Shown here: positions 1 through 10,099 of the stretch, piece by piece | Numbering within the stretch: position 1 is the first letter of the stretch | How the letters are laid out: each line of letters opens with the position of its first letter | Source of the DNA: Staphylotrichum longicolle | Taxonomy: Eukaryota; Ascomycota; Sordariomycetes; Sordariales; Chaetomiaceae | Assembly: GCA_019096155.1 (NCBI GenBank) | Contig: JAHCVI010000005.1 | Coordinates: 2,614,468-2,678,467, forward strand | DNA: 64,000 bases | Reading direction: 5' to 3' | Made by a program: the position numbers and the translations under genes | Notes under the pieces: generated by a model | The model's database searches: none | What the model was told of the DNA's origin: nothing | The model's input: the letters and a program-made list of their open reading frames with translations, nothing else

Positions 1-167
1 GGTATCTGAAAAAGAAACGGGCCATCAATTCACCGTTTCGCAAAGAGCATCTTTTGAGTACCTACGCAAAGCGTATCACCTATCACCTTTTTAAGCGCGC
101 CGCCAAGGAACGCGACCTTGATAAATCGACGATATCAAGGAGCGAATCCATCTTGGAAATCTACGTT

Positions 168-189
168 TGGTCGTCTTTCGAGACGACCA
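168..189. repeat. Perfect 9-bp inverted repeat with TTCG loop
   Basis: The arms TGGTCGTCT and AGACGACCA flank a TTCG tetraloop. The right arm is followed by a second copy of AGACGACCAGAC at about 196-207. The function is unknown. It lies inside the open frame that enters from the left edge. Confidence 0.7.
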
Positions 190-2177
190 GACCTGAGACG
201 ACCAGACAATGTCAAAAAAGCTATCCAGGTCCAACGTCAAATCGTCTCCGGAGCACACCAGACTTAGACTTGGATGCCCTCGATGTAGATCTGGATTCCC
301 TCCTTGGCTCGTCTTCAGAGACAACAAAACTCTGCGCCATGTAAGCGGCCCGTCATCCGTCGCTTCCAGGCGTCTCCTAATTAACATACTGTGGTGCTCT
401 CTCCAGTCTGGCTCACGGCCATAGAGTAGATGCGGGTCTCGCCCTTCACCAACATGGATCTCCCGGGCCGCCCGACCTTGTTGCCGCCAAGACAATGTCG
501 TGTCTGATGACACGTCTGACATGATCCTGCAGTCACAACAAGGCCAACTCCCCAACGCTCGCGTTCTCAGTGCCGCCTGCCGTCGTTGGCACGACGAGGG
601 CCGCTGGGCAAGGACTGCCCCAACGCCCCCCCGATGAAGCGCGCAAAAAGTCTGAATCGACCGAGCACCTCGACAACGCCCCGCGATGGCGTGCAGGTGA
701 TTTGACTGGGCATTTCAACAAGGCTCTTCGATGAAGCGCAAAGAGTACGATTCGACTAAACAGCCCGTCACATACCCGGTACAGTGGAGCCACCGTGTCC
801 TTGTGATCGCGAGATCTGCCCCGAGGAGGTCACGATCGCTGAGAACATCGAGCATTCAAACAATGCCAATGAGGTCATCTACGGCGGCCTTGCCAAGAAC
901 CGCAGCTGCTATCAGGTCGGCCACATCGCGAACAGTGGCCCACAGGAGAGGATCGAGAAGGTTGGTGGACGGGAGTGCAAAAGTTGTGGATGTACGGGTT
1001 GGTTGAAGAGATGCAAGGGCTGTAGATGTGAGGAAGGCCATGGGTGCGAGGAATATAGGACTGCGCAAGGGGTAGTGGGTGTTCCTGGAGGGCTGTGAGT
1101 GTTCTGGATGGAATGTAAGTGGAATGTGAGTGTGGGCTTTGTCAATGGAGCGTTGGAGATGCGTATGAGCTATCCTGACTCGCCTCTCACTCCCTGAGCC
1201 GTACAGGTGGGCCGATCAGCAACCTCCCAACTCCTGGAACACGACCACTACCAGACTGAGATCATCACCATTGGGATGTGGTTGCGGCCCGCCTCCATTG
1301 TCATCTCTTTCACTTCCTCTCCATTTCCAGGTACGGCCGATAGACCCCGTCCGGCGAGTTGAATCATCATCATCCTTCTTGCAAGTGGCCCCCCGTCATT
1401 TTTCTGTATGGCGCAAATCAGGAAGTTTGGCTAACCGGAAACGCTACTCTCCCGTCCACCTTGAGTCGCTGTCAACATCTATGGATCCGGAAGGGTAGGC
1501 TTGAGGGTTACCAAGTCTGAGTTAGGCAACCTCCAGAACTTCTTGGAGAAACACCTTGGTCAAGGCTTGAAAGTCATTTGCATGCCATCCAGTCTGCGTG
1601 TAGTCGAGAGCTTGACGCTGATCAAAGCCCAGTTGTGCTAAGGGGGCCTGCATATGAGGGTGGGTGAAGGGAGGAGACGACCTCTTGTCTTGATAACGAC
1701 GGGTTGGAAGAGAGAAACCTCATGATCTTCGGCGGATCAAAGCGATGGGCCTCTAGAACCACATCCGCGATGTCCGGGTACAGGCAGCCAAGCTATTGCT
1801 TCATATTCCAACATGCTAGAACCTAGAAGAGCTTCCGTCGAGTTCCCATCGGCTTGAACGCTATGAGAACCTGCACTTCAAGCCTACGCTTTTTGAGAGA
1901 GCTAATAACCGCGATTTGGCAAGCAATCAGGCCTTGAGAGAGAGCCGAGTTTTGAGTCCGGAAGCGGTTGTGGGCACCTGCCCGACTGTGCTGCTCCGAG
2001 GCCGTGTTTCTCAAAACCGAGTAAACTAGAAACTTTTTCCCCATAACCTCACACAAAACATTCCATGCCACTCTGGCCTGCCAATTGCGCTCAAACTGCC
2101 CGTTCCTCACCACTCGCCTTTCTTCAACCGGCCAAAATATTTCTTGTTTCCCTCATTCTCCATTCACCTTTTCGGCT

Positions 2178-2294
2178 TCCAACGTAGCTTTTCTCTCCCT
2201 TTTCAACCCTCTCCCCCCACAAACCACTTACAACTCTGCTTCCAACGCAACCTTCTCTCCCTTTCTGAACCTTTCCCCTCACAAACCACCGTCC
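2178..2294. repeat. Imperfect direct duplication in a pyrimidine-rich leader
   Basis: Two diverged copies of a roughly 55-base pyrimidine-rich segment start at 2178 and 2241. Each opens with TCCAACG and ends in a C-rich stretch followed by ACAAACCAC. The period is about 62-63 bases. The duplication sits just upstream of the gene starting at 2455, so it may be part of its promoter or 5' leader. Confidence 0.6.
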
Positions 2295-2454
2295 CCCTTT
2301 GCCAAACATCACCAAACATCGCCATTTCAAGGCGCCCATTCGTCAAATCACACTCCTCGGGCCACCTGACCCTCCCTCGAGCCACCGCTACCAGCGCGCA
2401 AGTTTCTCAGCACCGTTTACCCAGTTTCCTAGCGTCGCTACGCCAACTCCAGCC

Positions 2455-4952
2455 ATGACGGGTCGCTCTGAATCCCGCGCGGGTGGCCAGAAAGGCTCGC
2501 CCGAGGGTGATAAGAACGGCGTTGAATTCACGCCCACCTCTAACCTCATCCAGATCTCGCTGGATTACCTGGGAGGACGCCGATACCTCACAAAGTCGAC
2601 GTCCAAGCTCCTCGCACAGATCAAAGCAGGGGAAGCTATCTGGGTTGGCATCAATCCTCTCACCCTCGCGCCCGTCTTGATGAAAAAGGAGCCTTCACTT
2701 AACGATGGTGTTGTGGATTCCTTAACCATCACGGGGCCCAACGCCGGGGTTAGACTGTTCGACGCCCACACGTCGAAGAGTGTGGGAACCGTCAACCCAA
2801 CCATTGAAGCCCTCCGCAAAGGGAAGATCGTCCATTACAAGGCGTTCCTAACCCAGCAAGACCGACACTATAACGAAGACCTCGAGAAAGAGAATGAAAG
2901 GCTGGGAGCAAGCCTCCAGTTGGGAGATCCCCTGTGGATGGCCGAGCACACTGGGTATTCCGGCGAGGACAAGGAGATCCACCCAGATCATTCACCCATC
3001 CTGCAGTACGATCCAAGGTTTGCCCTCCCAATCTTCGCGGTGACGGAGGATTCCATCCCCGCAAGAGCCACGGAGATCTTGGAGGAGTGAATGGTATCCC
3101 ACCCCCAGGACCTCCTGTACATGACCGTCGCCGTTCAAAAGACTCTCCAATGGATCTGGATCGCGCAGCACGAGAATCTCCGCCGGGACCCCATCGAAAG
3201 GAGCCACTCGAAGGTCCCCGTGCCTTTCACTACCTTGTCTGACTGGCTTCGCTGCGCACATCTCTACGAGGCCTTTCACCAGGTTTATCAGCTGACCTTC
3301 TACTGCCACCCGTTCCGATTCGTGGAGTCCATCCTTCGAAACCCCCATGGAGGAGAGAAACAGGACATTCGCCAGATCAGTTGCTGGAGGAGCTGATCCT
3401 GGAGCTGGCGCCCCTGGCGGCCCATCCAGTAGGCCTGGCCCTCCCTTGCTTCTTCAGAGGTTCCACCATGCCTGATCTTGCGGCTTTGCAACCACAGTGG
3501 AATTACCTCCATCGCACCAGCACCAACCTTGCAGCCGCTAACCAGCCAGACTGGCGCTCATTGTATTGGTCCCAGATAGGTCTCTGGGGTGCGCACATCA
3601 GGGACGTTCCCGGCTTCGTCGACATCACGCGAGACCTCTCCATTCCCTTCAGCTGGATCCCAACCAAACTCTCGGAAGCGCTTGGCTTAGACGAGCCGAG
3701 GGAGCAGAAGATCCCCCACTCCACCACCAACAGAGTTGAGGACGGAAAACACACGATCCTCGACCGCCATGACTGCGAAGACGACCCTCGGCCTCCGATT
3801 CTTGGGCCCTCCCAGTTCATTGGGAAGAGGCGTACACTTCCGGTCGTCACCCCCCTCATCGACAGGCTGATAGCGAGTTTCGCGGCCTGCACCCCCATGT
3901 GGGCTATCAAAGGCCCTCAAGTCCTAGAAAACGCCAACATCGGTTCAATCACTCTCGCTGGCACCCAGATGCCGAGGATTTCCGCCGAGGACGCCTTCCC
4001 CAGCAGGCAACACCAGCTTCCTCCCATTTCTCCCGGTCAGCCTCGGTCTTGCCCTGGCATGGAATTAGCCCTCACCCCCCTTCCAGGTGGGATAATCCAA
4101 CTCACCCCCAAAGAGCTCTTTGCAGCTATAGGCGGGTGGTTGCGGCATCACAATCATATGCGCATTCAATGGGGACTCAGCCGTGGGTTCAAGCTGGAAG
4201 ACGTGCTCCTCTGTGAGGACACTGGAATGATTACCTTTCCCGGTCTTGACGAGGATACTCTCATTCCAGAGCGGGGCGCGCCCATGGTTGGAAACCTCCC
4301 ACCACTGCAGCAAGAGCTGTTGTGGAAGGACTTCGTGGAAACTCTCGACCAACTCTCTCACGCCCCTCCCTTCCTGAGAGAACTCGCAGATCTCGCGGTT
4401 GGATGGATGGCGGAGCCCACCCCTGTTGAGAACTACCGGATTATCCAAGCGGCTAAACCGGCGCTGGAAAGGTACCTGATGACTTTTCTTCCCCTCCACG
4501 TCGTCCACTTCTTGCTGCCGGACAAACCGGACCCTGAATGTGGGTGGCTGAGGGGCAAGGCGGGTAATGGCAAGATTACCGTCGATGTGGTTGGGCGATG
4601 CTTCGCCGATGCCCTCGAGGGTTCCAGTCTCGAGAATGTCGACGTGGATGTCTACCTCATCCAGAAACTTATGCTCGCCTTCCCCGACAACGCTCGCACC
4701 AGGCTCACTGAGATGTTCCGGAAGGTCGCCTCCCACGAATTCCCGCTGGTCTTTCGGCACCTCTTTGCCAACGATCAGGCATTCAAGGAGGAACTGGCCA
4801 ACAAATTGGTGGCTGCATTCGGCAGGTATGAGGAAGTCGACTACCATACCCTGCTTCTTCCTCTTCCGGACAACCTGAGTCTCGGCGAGGAGGGCCGCCC
4901 TTCCAAGCGCGCGCGGAACGATGGGGATGGTCTCATTGCTTTTGGTGGATAG
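2455..4952 (+). CDS. Unrecognised conserved-looking protein, about 809 aa, frame interrupted
   Basis: I do not recognise a family. The chosen start, ATG 2455, opens a Gly/Ser/Lys-rich N-terminus. The reading frame then has GC-rich third positions throughout, which supports real coding. An in-frame TGA at 3088-3090 would be removed by a 69-nt intron, 3040-3108 (GTGACG donor, CCCCAG acceptor, phase 0). At about 3376-3381 the frame shifts by one. A single missing C there joins both parts exactly; a 98-nt intron 3283-3380 with a weak GTTTAT donor is the alternative. The C-terminal 520 residues are rich in Leu/Pro/Trp. The protein ends with a basic KRAR patch at about 4903-4914 that could be a nuclear signal. 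If neither explanation holds, the locus is a pseudogene or two adjacent genes. Confidence 0.55.
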
Positions 4953-4989
4953 GTGGGGAAGGATAAGTATCAATGGAATGGAGGGAGGA

Positions 4990-5152
4990 ACGCATGGGGC
5001 ATTTGGGAGGGTCTTGCTGGAGGTCTTGCTTGGAGGTCTTGCTTGACAGGTCTTAGGTAATGGGTCTTGCTTGGAGGGTCTTGCTTGGAAGGTCTTGCTC
5101 AGAGGGTCTTACTTGGAGGGTCTTGCTTGAAGGGTCTTACTTGGAGGGCATG
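4990..5152. repeat. Degenerate minisatellite, GGGTCTTGCTTGGAG unit
   Basis: About nine to ten head-to-tail imperfect copies of a 14-15 base unit (consensus GGGTCTTGCTTGGAG) follow directly after the stop of the preceding gene. Copies differ by single substitutions and one-base length changes. This is the 3' flank or UTR of the gene ending at 4952. Confidence 0.85.
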
Positions 5153-5379
5153 TGAGCCTCGTCAAGTTGCAGTTTCAATTGCAGGTTGCATCCAACCAAT
5201 ATAGATGGGAATACCAGAGTTCAATTGACTACATGAAATATGACTGCTTTATCGCCCGATTTGCCCCTCTGGGATCCCGTGGCCGAAAAAAAAAAAGGTT
5301 AAATACACCCAAATGGAACTTGAGACGTCACGATTCCTTTAGGTTTTGATAATTTGAATCTTATTCTAACAATGTCAAA

Positions 5380-5622
5380 TGGAAGTTATTAAGAAAAAAA
5401 AGAAAAGTATAGAAGGAAAAAGAGGTAGGAAAAGACAAAGGTAAAGAGAGAAAGGAAAAGGAGGAAGGAAAAGGAGGAAGGAAAAGGAGGAAGGAAAAGG
5501 AGGAAGGAAAAGGAGGAAGGAAAAGGAGGAAGGAAAAGGAGGAAGGAAAAGGAGGAAGGAAAGAGGGGAAGGGAAAGAAGTGAAGGAAAAAAAAAGAAAA
5601 CAAGAGAGAGAGATAAAAGAGT
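5380..5622. repeat. Purine tract with 13-bp minisatellite (AAAAGGAGGAAGG)n
   Basis: An almost pure purine stretch on the + strand contains about eight near-perfect copies of AAAAGGAGGAAGG at about 5456-5562. Flanks of irregular GA-rich sequence extend on both sides. A 13-base unit is open in all three frames of the opposite strand, which explains apparent Phe/Pro/Ser-rich reading frames there; these are not genes. Such mirror-like purine tracts can form triplex DNA. Confidence 0.9.
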
Positions 5623-5854
5623 AAGAAAAGGATTTAATGATCTCTGATTCCATTTCACCCTATCTCATCAAGTATTCAGGCTTTCCCAGGAACGGAGATG
5701 TCGCGATGGTTTTAGTGCCCCTCCAACTACATTACACTCTTTAGTTGAATAGCTTCATTTACCTATTCACGGCGCCCAACCATTGACTGTCTCTTTGCAC
5801 AGCTCATGCAACAACCCTCCTCTTACTACACCATCCCAGCATGAAATAGCAACA

Positions 5855-6720
5855 ATGTCGCAACTCAGCAAAGGCAAATCGAATCCCGGCGACCCCACCC
5901 CCGCCGTTTTCCAGCACCTCTCTCCATCCTACTCCAATGCCTCCCTACCGGGGGCGTCCGGGTCCCGCGGCCCCACATCAGCGCTCACCTCACCCTCCCT
6001 CACCCAACTCAGCCGCTCCATCACCAACCCCATCCCCGGCAGCGGAGGCGGCCTGAACATCCCCTTATCCCTCCCCATCATCCCCTCGCTGCGCAGCCGC
6101 GAGTCCACCCGCGCGACGGACCGCACCGACGCCCTCTGGGCGGAAATGCAGGCCACGCTCGAGGCCGTCGAGCTCTCGGCCGACGGCGCGGGCGGCGTCT
6201 CGGGAGGCGGCGGCAGCGCGGCAGCCACGGCGCGCGTGTTCGGGCCGGACCACGAGCGAAAGCTGGACGAGCTGCGGGCGGCGCAGATCGCGCTGGCGCA
6301 GGCGTGGGCGCGGAGCGAGGCGGACGAGGCGATCGAGACGACCGGTGTGCAGGGGGGAGGGGCGAGGGAAGGGGGTGCTGGCGCCGGCGGCATGTCGGAG
6401 GGCAGGAGCGCGGCTGCGGATACGGCTGCTGCGGCGGGGAAGAGCACGGCTGGGACGGGCAGCGCGAGGCCCGGGAGCAGTGGGCTTGGGGTGGGTGGTG
6501 GTGGGCAGGGCAGAAGGAGGAGGAGACCGAGGTGGATATCTTGCTGGCGAGGAAAAGGAGGGAGGCGAATGATCGGTACTTTCACAGGGTGAATCAGGGC
6601 GTGCTGGATGTGGTTGCGAAGCTGGAGGAGGTGGCTATTGCCATGCGGGCTGTTGAGCAGGAAAGCAAGGAGCTTTGGGGGGACGACACTGAGAGTGTTT
6701 CAGGGAGCGCGAAGGCTTAA
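5855..6720 (+). CDS. Conserved fungal coiled-coil protein of unknown role, about 288 aa
   Basis: The start ATG 5855 follows a short leader with an upstream ATG-TAG. The N-terminal 80 residues are Ser/Pro/Gly-rich and disordered. A conserved block (DALWAEMQATLE, about residue 90) is followed by a helical block with DHERKLDELRAAQIALAQAW. A low-complexity Gly/Ala linker comes next, then a second heptad-type helix (DILLARKRREANDRYF to KLEEVAIAMRAVEQESKELW). The two halves are in frames that differ by one. The span is 866 nt, exactly one base short of a multiple of three, and the break lies in the G-rich run about 6480-6510. A missing G is therefore the simplest explanation. The fold resembles small BLOC-1-type coiled-coil subunits, but this is only a guess. 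Confidence 0.7.
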
Positions 6721-7484
6721 TGTTGAGCTCTGGGGAGTATTTCTGGGTCAACAGGAACTGACATCACGAGGTTTTACGGATTAGACACGCATTGCTATGG
6801 CGTTTGGACTGCATGGTCGGCCTCAGGCGGGGACAGCGACCGAGCCAAATCGGCCTTGCCTTTTCAATCGGAATTGATTCACATTGTCTCACTTGAAACG
6901 TAGCAGGAGGGAGATGTCTTTCTCCCCTTTTTCAAGGAAGCAGAATGGCCGAAGCAGGATATCCAATCTTGCCAGGTCGGTCCCGTACACTGAAGAAACC
7001 GGCAAGAGACTACAAGGATGAAAATAGCACCTCGCGGGTGTCACAAAAGTGATACCGCAATCACAAGCTAACAATCTTCTTTGTCCTTTTATTCATCTTT
7101 TGCTTTTTGTTTTTTGTTTTCTTTCTATCACAGGTTGCAGGAAATCCAGCAGGGCATTGATCAATGTGACGATCGAATTGAAGTAATTATATGAAGTAAG
7201 TGTAGTCTTTCGTATTACACAAGGAAGAAAAAAGAAGTGTGCGCTCCAAAGCTGGGCTTTGAGCTACTCTACCTCGCTTTAGGGGTGCACAATGGAAGGT
7301 AATGTGTCTAGGCTTCACGACAGAGGGAGAGAGCGGCAGGCACAGGACAAAATAGATTGGCCATTCTTTCGGAGAAGGGGTTACAGATTCCAGTTACTGT
7401 CCGTCCACCCGCGTCTGGTAATAGCCAGACGGAGACACAAAGGCTTGACGCCACAACAACCCCGTGCACGTGTCCAGTGAGAGC
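6721..7484. other. Intergenic between convergent genes
   Basis: This is the shared 3' side of two convergent genes. It contains a T-rich stretch at about 7085-7130, and nothing else recognisable. Confidence 0.6.
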
Positions 7485-8204
7485 TCAGGAGGTGAGTGTG
7501 ATGTCGTCAAAGTAAAACCCGCGGGTGCCAGGCGGTTGCGGGCATGTCACCATGGCGTTGATGGACACGTCGGTCTCGTCGCCCGAGGTGTAGGTGGCCG
7601 TGGACTGGATGTATGCGCCGAGCTTGGCTGACGGCACGGTAGCCAGCACCTGAGTCTGTCCCGTGCCGTCCGGCGTGCCGATGTAGTACGTCACGTCACA
7701 ACCCGTGTTGAGGGAGCTGGTGGCGACCCAGGCGCTGAAGCTGTAGGTGGTATGGGGCTTGACCGTGATGCGCTGGGAGATGTATCCTGACACGGCGGCT
7801 TTGGCAATGATCACGACCCCGCGAGTGCCTGAGTGGACGAACGGGACCCGTCCGAAAGTGCCGGTCATGCCGTCCGGGAGGTGGAGGTCCCAATTGATGT
7901 TCGTCTCGTCCTCAAAGCCGCTGTTTAGAACGATATTGGTGGGGGATGGGAGTGCTGACGTTGACGACGAGACAGAAGTCGAAGAGATGACGGGGTCCGC
8001 CGAGACGGAGGTCGGCGCTGGGATGATGGTACTGCTGACCGGTTCCGAAGGGGCAATGGTCGACGGCGTCACAGACGAGGACGGGGATGCCACCGACGTA
8101 CTGACGACGGAACTGACGCGAGGGCAGGGCTGGCGCGGTGCGGCAGCGACGCCGGCGGCCGATAGGACGGCCGAGATGGCCGCGAGCAAGAGTGGGCGCT
8201 GCAT
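7485..8204 (-). CDS. Secreted protein with Ser/Thr-rich stalk and carbohydrate-binding-like domain
   Basis: The protein has 239 aa. I chose the Met at 8204 because it opens a clean signal peptide (MQRPLLLAAISAVLSAAGVAAAP), whereas the upstream in-frame Met would precede it with a polar tail. Residues about 30-90 are Ser/Thr/Val/Pro-rich, as in an O-glycosylated stalk. Residues 90-239 form a beta-rich domain starting NIVLNSGFED and ending FYFDDITLTS. Those are the hallmarks of galactose-binding-like jelly-roll domains of the CBM4/9/22 type found in many secreted fungal proteins. No catalytic domain is present, so a wall- or polysaccharide-binding role is inferred. No intron is visible. Confidence 0.8.
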   Translation of the reverse strand: MQRPLLLAAISAVLSAAGVAAAPRQPCPRVSSVVSTSVASPSSSVTPSTIAPSEPVSSTIIPAPTSVSADPVISSTSVSSSTSALPSPTNIVLNSGFEDETNINWDLHLPDGMTGTFGRVPFVHSGTRGVVIIAKAAVSGYISQRITVKPHTTYSFSAWVATSSLNTGCDVTYYIGTPDGTGQTQVLATVPSAKLGAYIQSTATYTSGDETDVSINAMVTCPQPPGTRGFYFDDITLTS

Positions 8205-8529
8205 TTTCTCCCTAAATCCCGTTGGATGTTGGTGTTGAAAGCAAAGTGGCGATAAGAAACGAGCGGGTGCCACAACGTGGTAGAGTCAAATGAACGACAG
8301 GCCAAACAAGACTAAATGAATGGACACCAATCGGCGATGGTGAGAACGGCGTCGATCCGAGACGGACTTGACGACCATCCCCCTTCTTTTATGCCATCCG
8401 CGACTCCGCAAGCAGTGCTTGGGAGCACTGGGAGAGAGCGTCAGCTCAGTGGGGCTCATCTCCCACGCTGGCAATAGTGCAGTCTCGAAGCACCGAATGC
8501 AGGAGAAGGAGCAATAGAACAAGGATGCA

Positions 8530-9051
8530 TCAGCTGAAATCCTGAAAATCAATAGCAGGACCCACCCGATAATCACCCCTGGATCCCAAACACTGGAACT
8601 GCGCCTCTGAGCTGACGACCTTGTTCGAAAGAGACATCCAGTTGTGTCTGGAAATTCTTTCACATTGTTGCGAAAGGGGTGTTGGAGTGCTGAGATTTGA
8701 GGAGGGGGATGCGGCCAGGAGGCCATGAGGGTGCTCCAACGGCTCAAGTTCAATATTGCTGGTGCCCATGTCAGACTGCATCACCCTTGTGCCGACGACT
8801 ACGTCGCCTAGGTACAAGTCGGCCTGGCTTGGGGATCCGCCAGCGAAGCCGAGCATCAGGGTGGTGTTCGGAATGCTGGGAAAACTTTGCTTCGGGTTTG
8901 TCGCGACGATTGCAGTGTTGTCCGTCCCATATTGCCCAGGTACGCACGCCATGGGAAACGATGTCGCAGGTTTTTGGGCGCAGTGCTTGCGATGCTGGAG
9001 GCGGCTGGTGATCGTCGGGGACTCTTTATCTGTGCAGGGTCGGACGGTCAT
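8530..9051 (-). pseudogene. Relic of an NLR-type nucleoside-phosphorylase (PNP_UDP) domain
   Basis: The stretch at about 8766-8950 matches the middle of the PNP/UDP-phosphorylase-like domain that forms the N-terminus of many fungal NLR proteins. Visible marks are ACVPGQYGT, the TLM-GFAGG-PSQAD glycine loop and LYLGDVVVGTRVMQ. The start of the domain (VGWICALPLE-type) and its second half (CFEMEAAGL, RGICDYSD) are not found in any frame nearby. No NACHT or NB-ARC, ankyrin or WD region follows. The conserved middle with missing ends points to a true gene relic rather than sequencing error. The surrounding frames on the same strand down to 8286 carry no recognisable domain. Confidence 0.75.
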
Positions 9052-10099
9052 TGCGGCGCCGGCAGATGGGAGGGGAGGAGCACATGACTCTGTCGCGCAA
9101 TGGAAGATGCTTTGGATCCGTGTTCTGCATTTTTCCTGATCGAATTACTGGACGTCTGCTAGAGAATGTGAGTTACGAAATGCGACTTAGAGTCTCAACC
9201 TCCACGGCTTACTCAAAGAAGATCACGGGCCCTGGAATGGGATTGATAGAGGAGTGATTGATACCTTGATGAGGTGCGGGGGACAGAGAAAAATTGACAA
9301 GCACTCAACTCACTAACTAGGATCTGCGTAAATGAAACGGGAAGATGGTGGGAAAACACATGAGTCAACAGCAGTACATGCAATGCCATCAGAGCGGGTG
9401 CAGTATGCAAACAAGGCTCTTGGAGTGGATGGATCTGGGATTCATGGCATAAAACAGATGAAAGATGTCATGATACTTGCAAATATGTGTGGTCTCCTCA
9501 GAGTGCTCGTGGACGCCTCTTGGATAATGTAAACGACCTTTGGGTGGTGTAAACGACCTTTAGATGATATCAACGACTTTTGGATGGTGTAAACGCCCCT
9601 TGGATGCCGTGGACGCACTTTAGACGCTATGAATGTTCTTTGAGCGCTACCGGATGCCGCTTGGATGCTGTGGATGCCCCTTAGTTCCATGCAAAAGCCC
9701 ATGGCCGCTGGTGAGATGATGATCCAAGTCCTGACTGTCTTTGCGGAGCTGAGCATGCAGTTTTCGATGTCTCATTTTGGACGAGATAGTTCTTGCCAAC
9801 ACTGGCCCTCCTCCAGTTTTCGTCCCAACTTGACGCGACTGCAGACGCGCCCCCTGAGTGCTATGGCAGAAAAAATGAACGCCAAAACGACGCGAAGATT
9901 AGGAGACGCGTCGATATGGGCTCGGGTGTCCCAGAACTTGTGTTGTTTCCAATTGCCATCATCAAGCTCCTATCCTCCTGTACTCTACCCCCCACATCAA
10001 CAACCAACCTTCCGACCCAACTTCACGTACGTTGGCAACCTTCCCTCAAACTCCCAAGCTTTGGTTTGAACTAACCATCAACCAACCTACAAGAGTCCC
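9052..10099. other. Intergenic region with a minisatellite
   Basis: No gene is recognised. The only structure is the roughly 20-base tandem repeat at 9508-9690. The last 200 bases are C-rich and precede the gene starting near 10100. Confidence 0.6.
9508..9690. repeat. Degenerate 20-bp minisatellite (TTGGATGGTGTAAACGACCT)
   Basis: About nine head-to-tail imperfect copies of a 20-base unit with consensus close to TTGGATGGTGTAAACGACCT. Copies become more diverged toward 9690. The first half is better conserved, suggesting expansion from that side. Confidence 0.85.

Larger units (their letters stand above)
1..2454. other. Left-edge region without a convincing gene
   Basis: An open frame runs in from the left edge to 344 on the + strand, with a basic, Lys/Arg-rich start, but no family is recognisable. 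It could be the end of a gene or relic lying mostly outside the window. Another open stretch at 784-1098 has many Cys residues and no recognisable domain. The last 350 bases are pyrimidine-rich and look like the promoter and leader of the gene starting at 2455. Confidence 0.4.

Noticed and set aside
784..1098. Cys-rich open frame
   Set aside because: Cys spacing matches no known domain and there is no signal peptide.
4065..4973. Minus-strand 302-residue frame
   Set aside because: Antisense to the hypothetical gene, whose + strand frame has the coding bias.
5361..5658. Three overlapping minus-strand open frames rich in Phe, Pro and Ser
   Set aside because: They are translations of the purine minisatellite in all frames, not genes.
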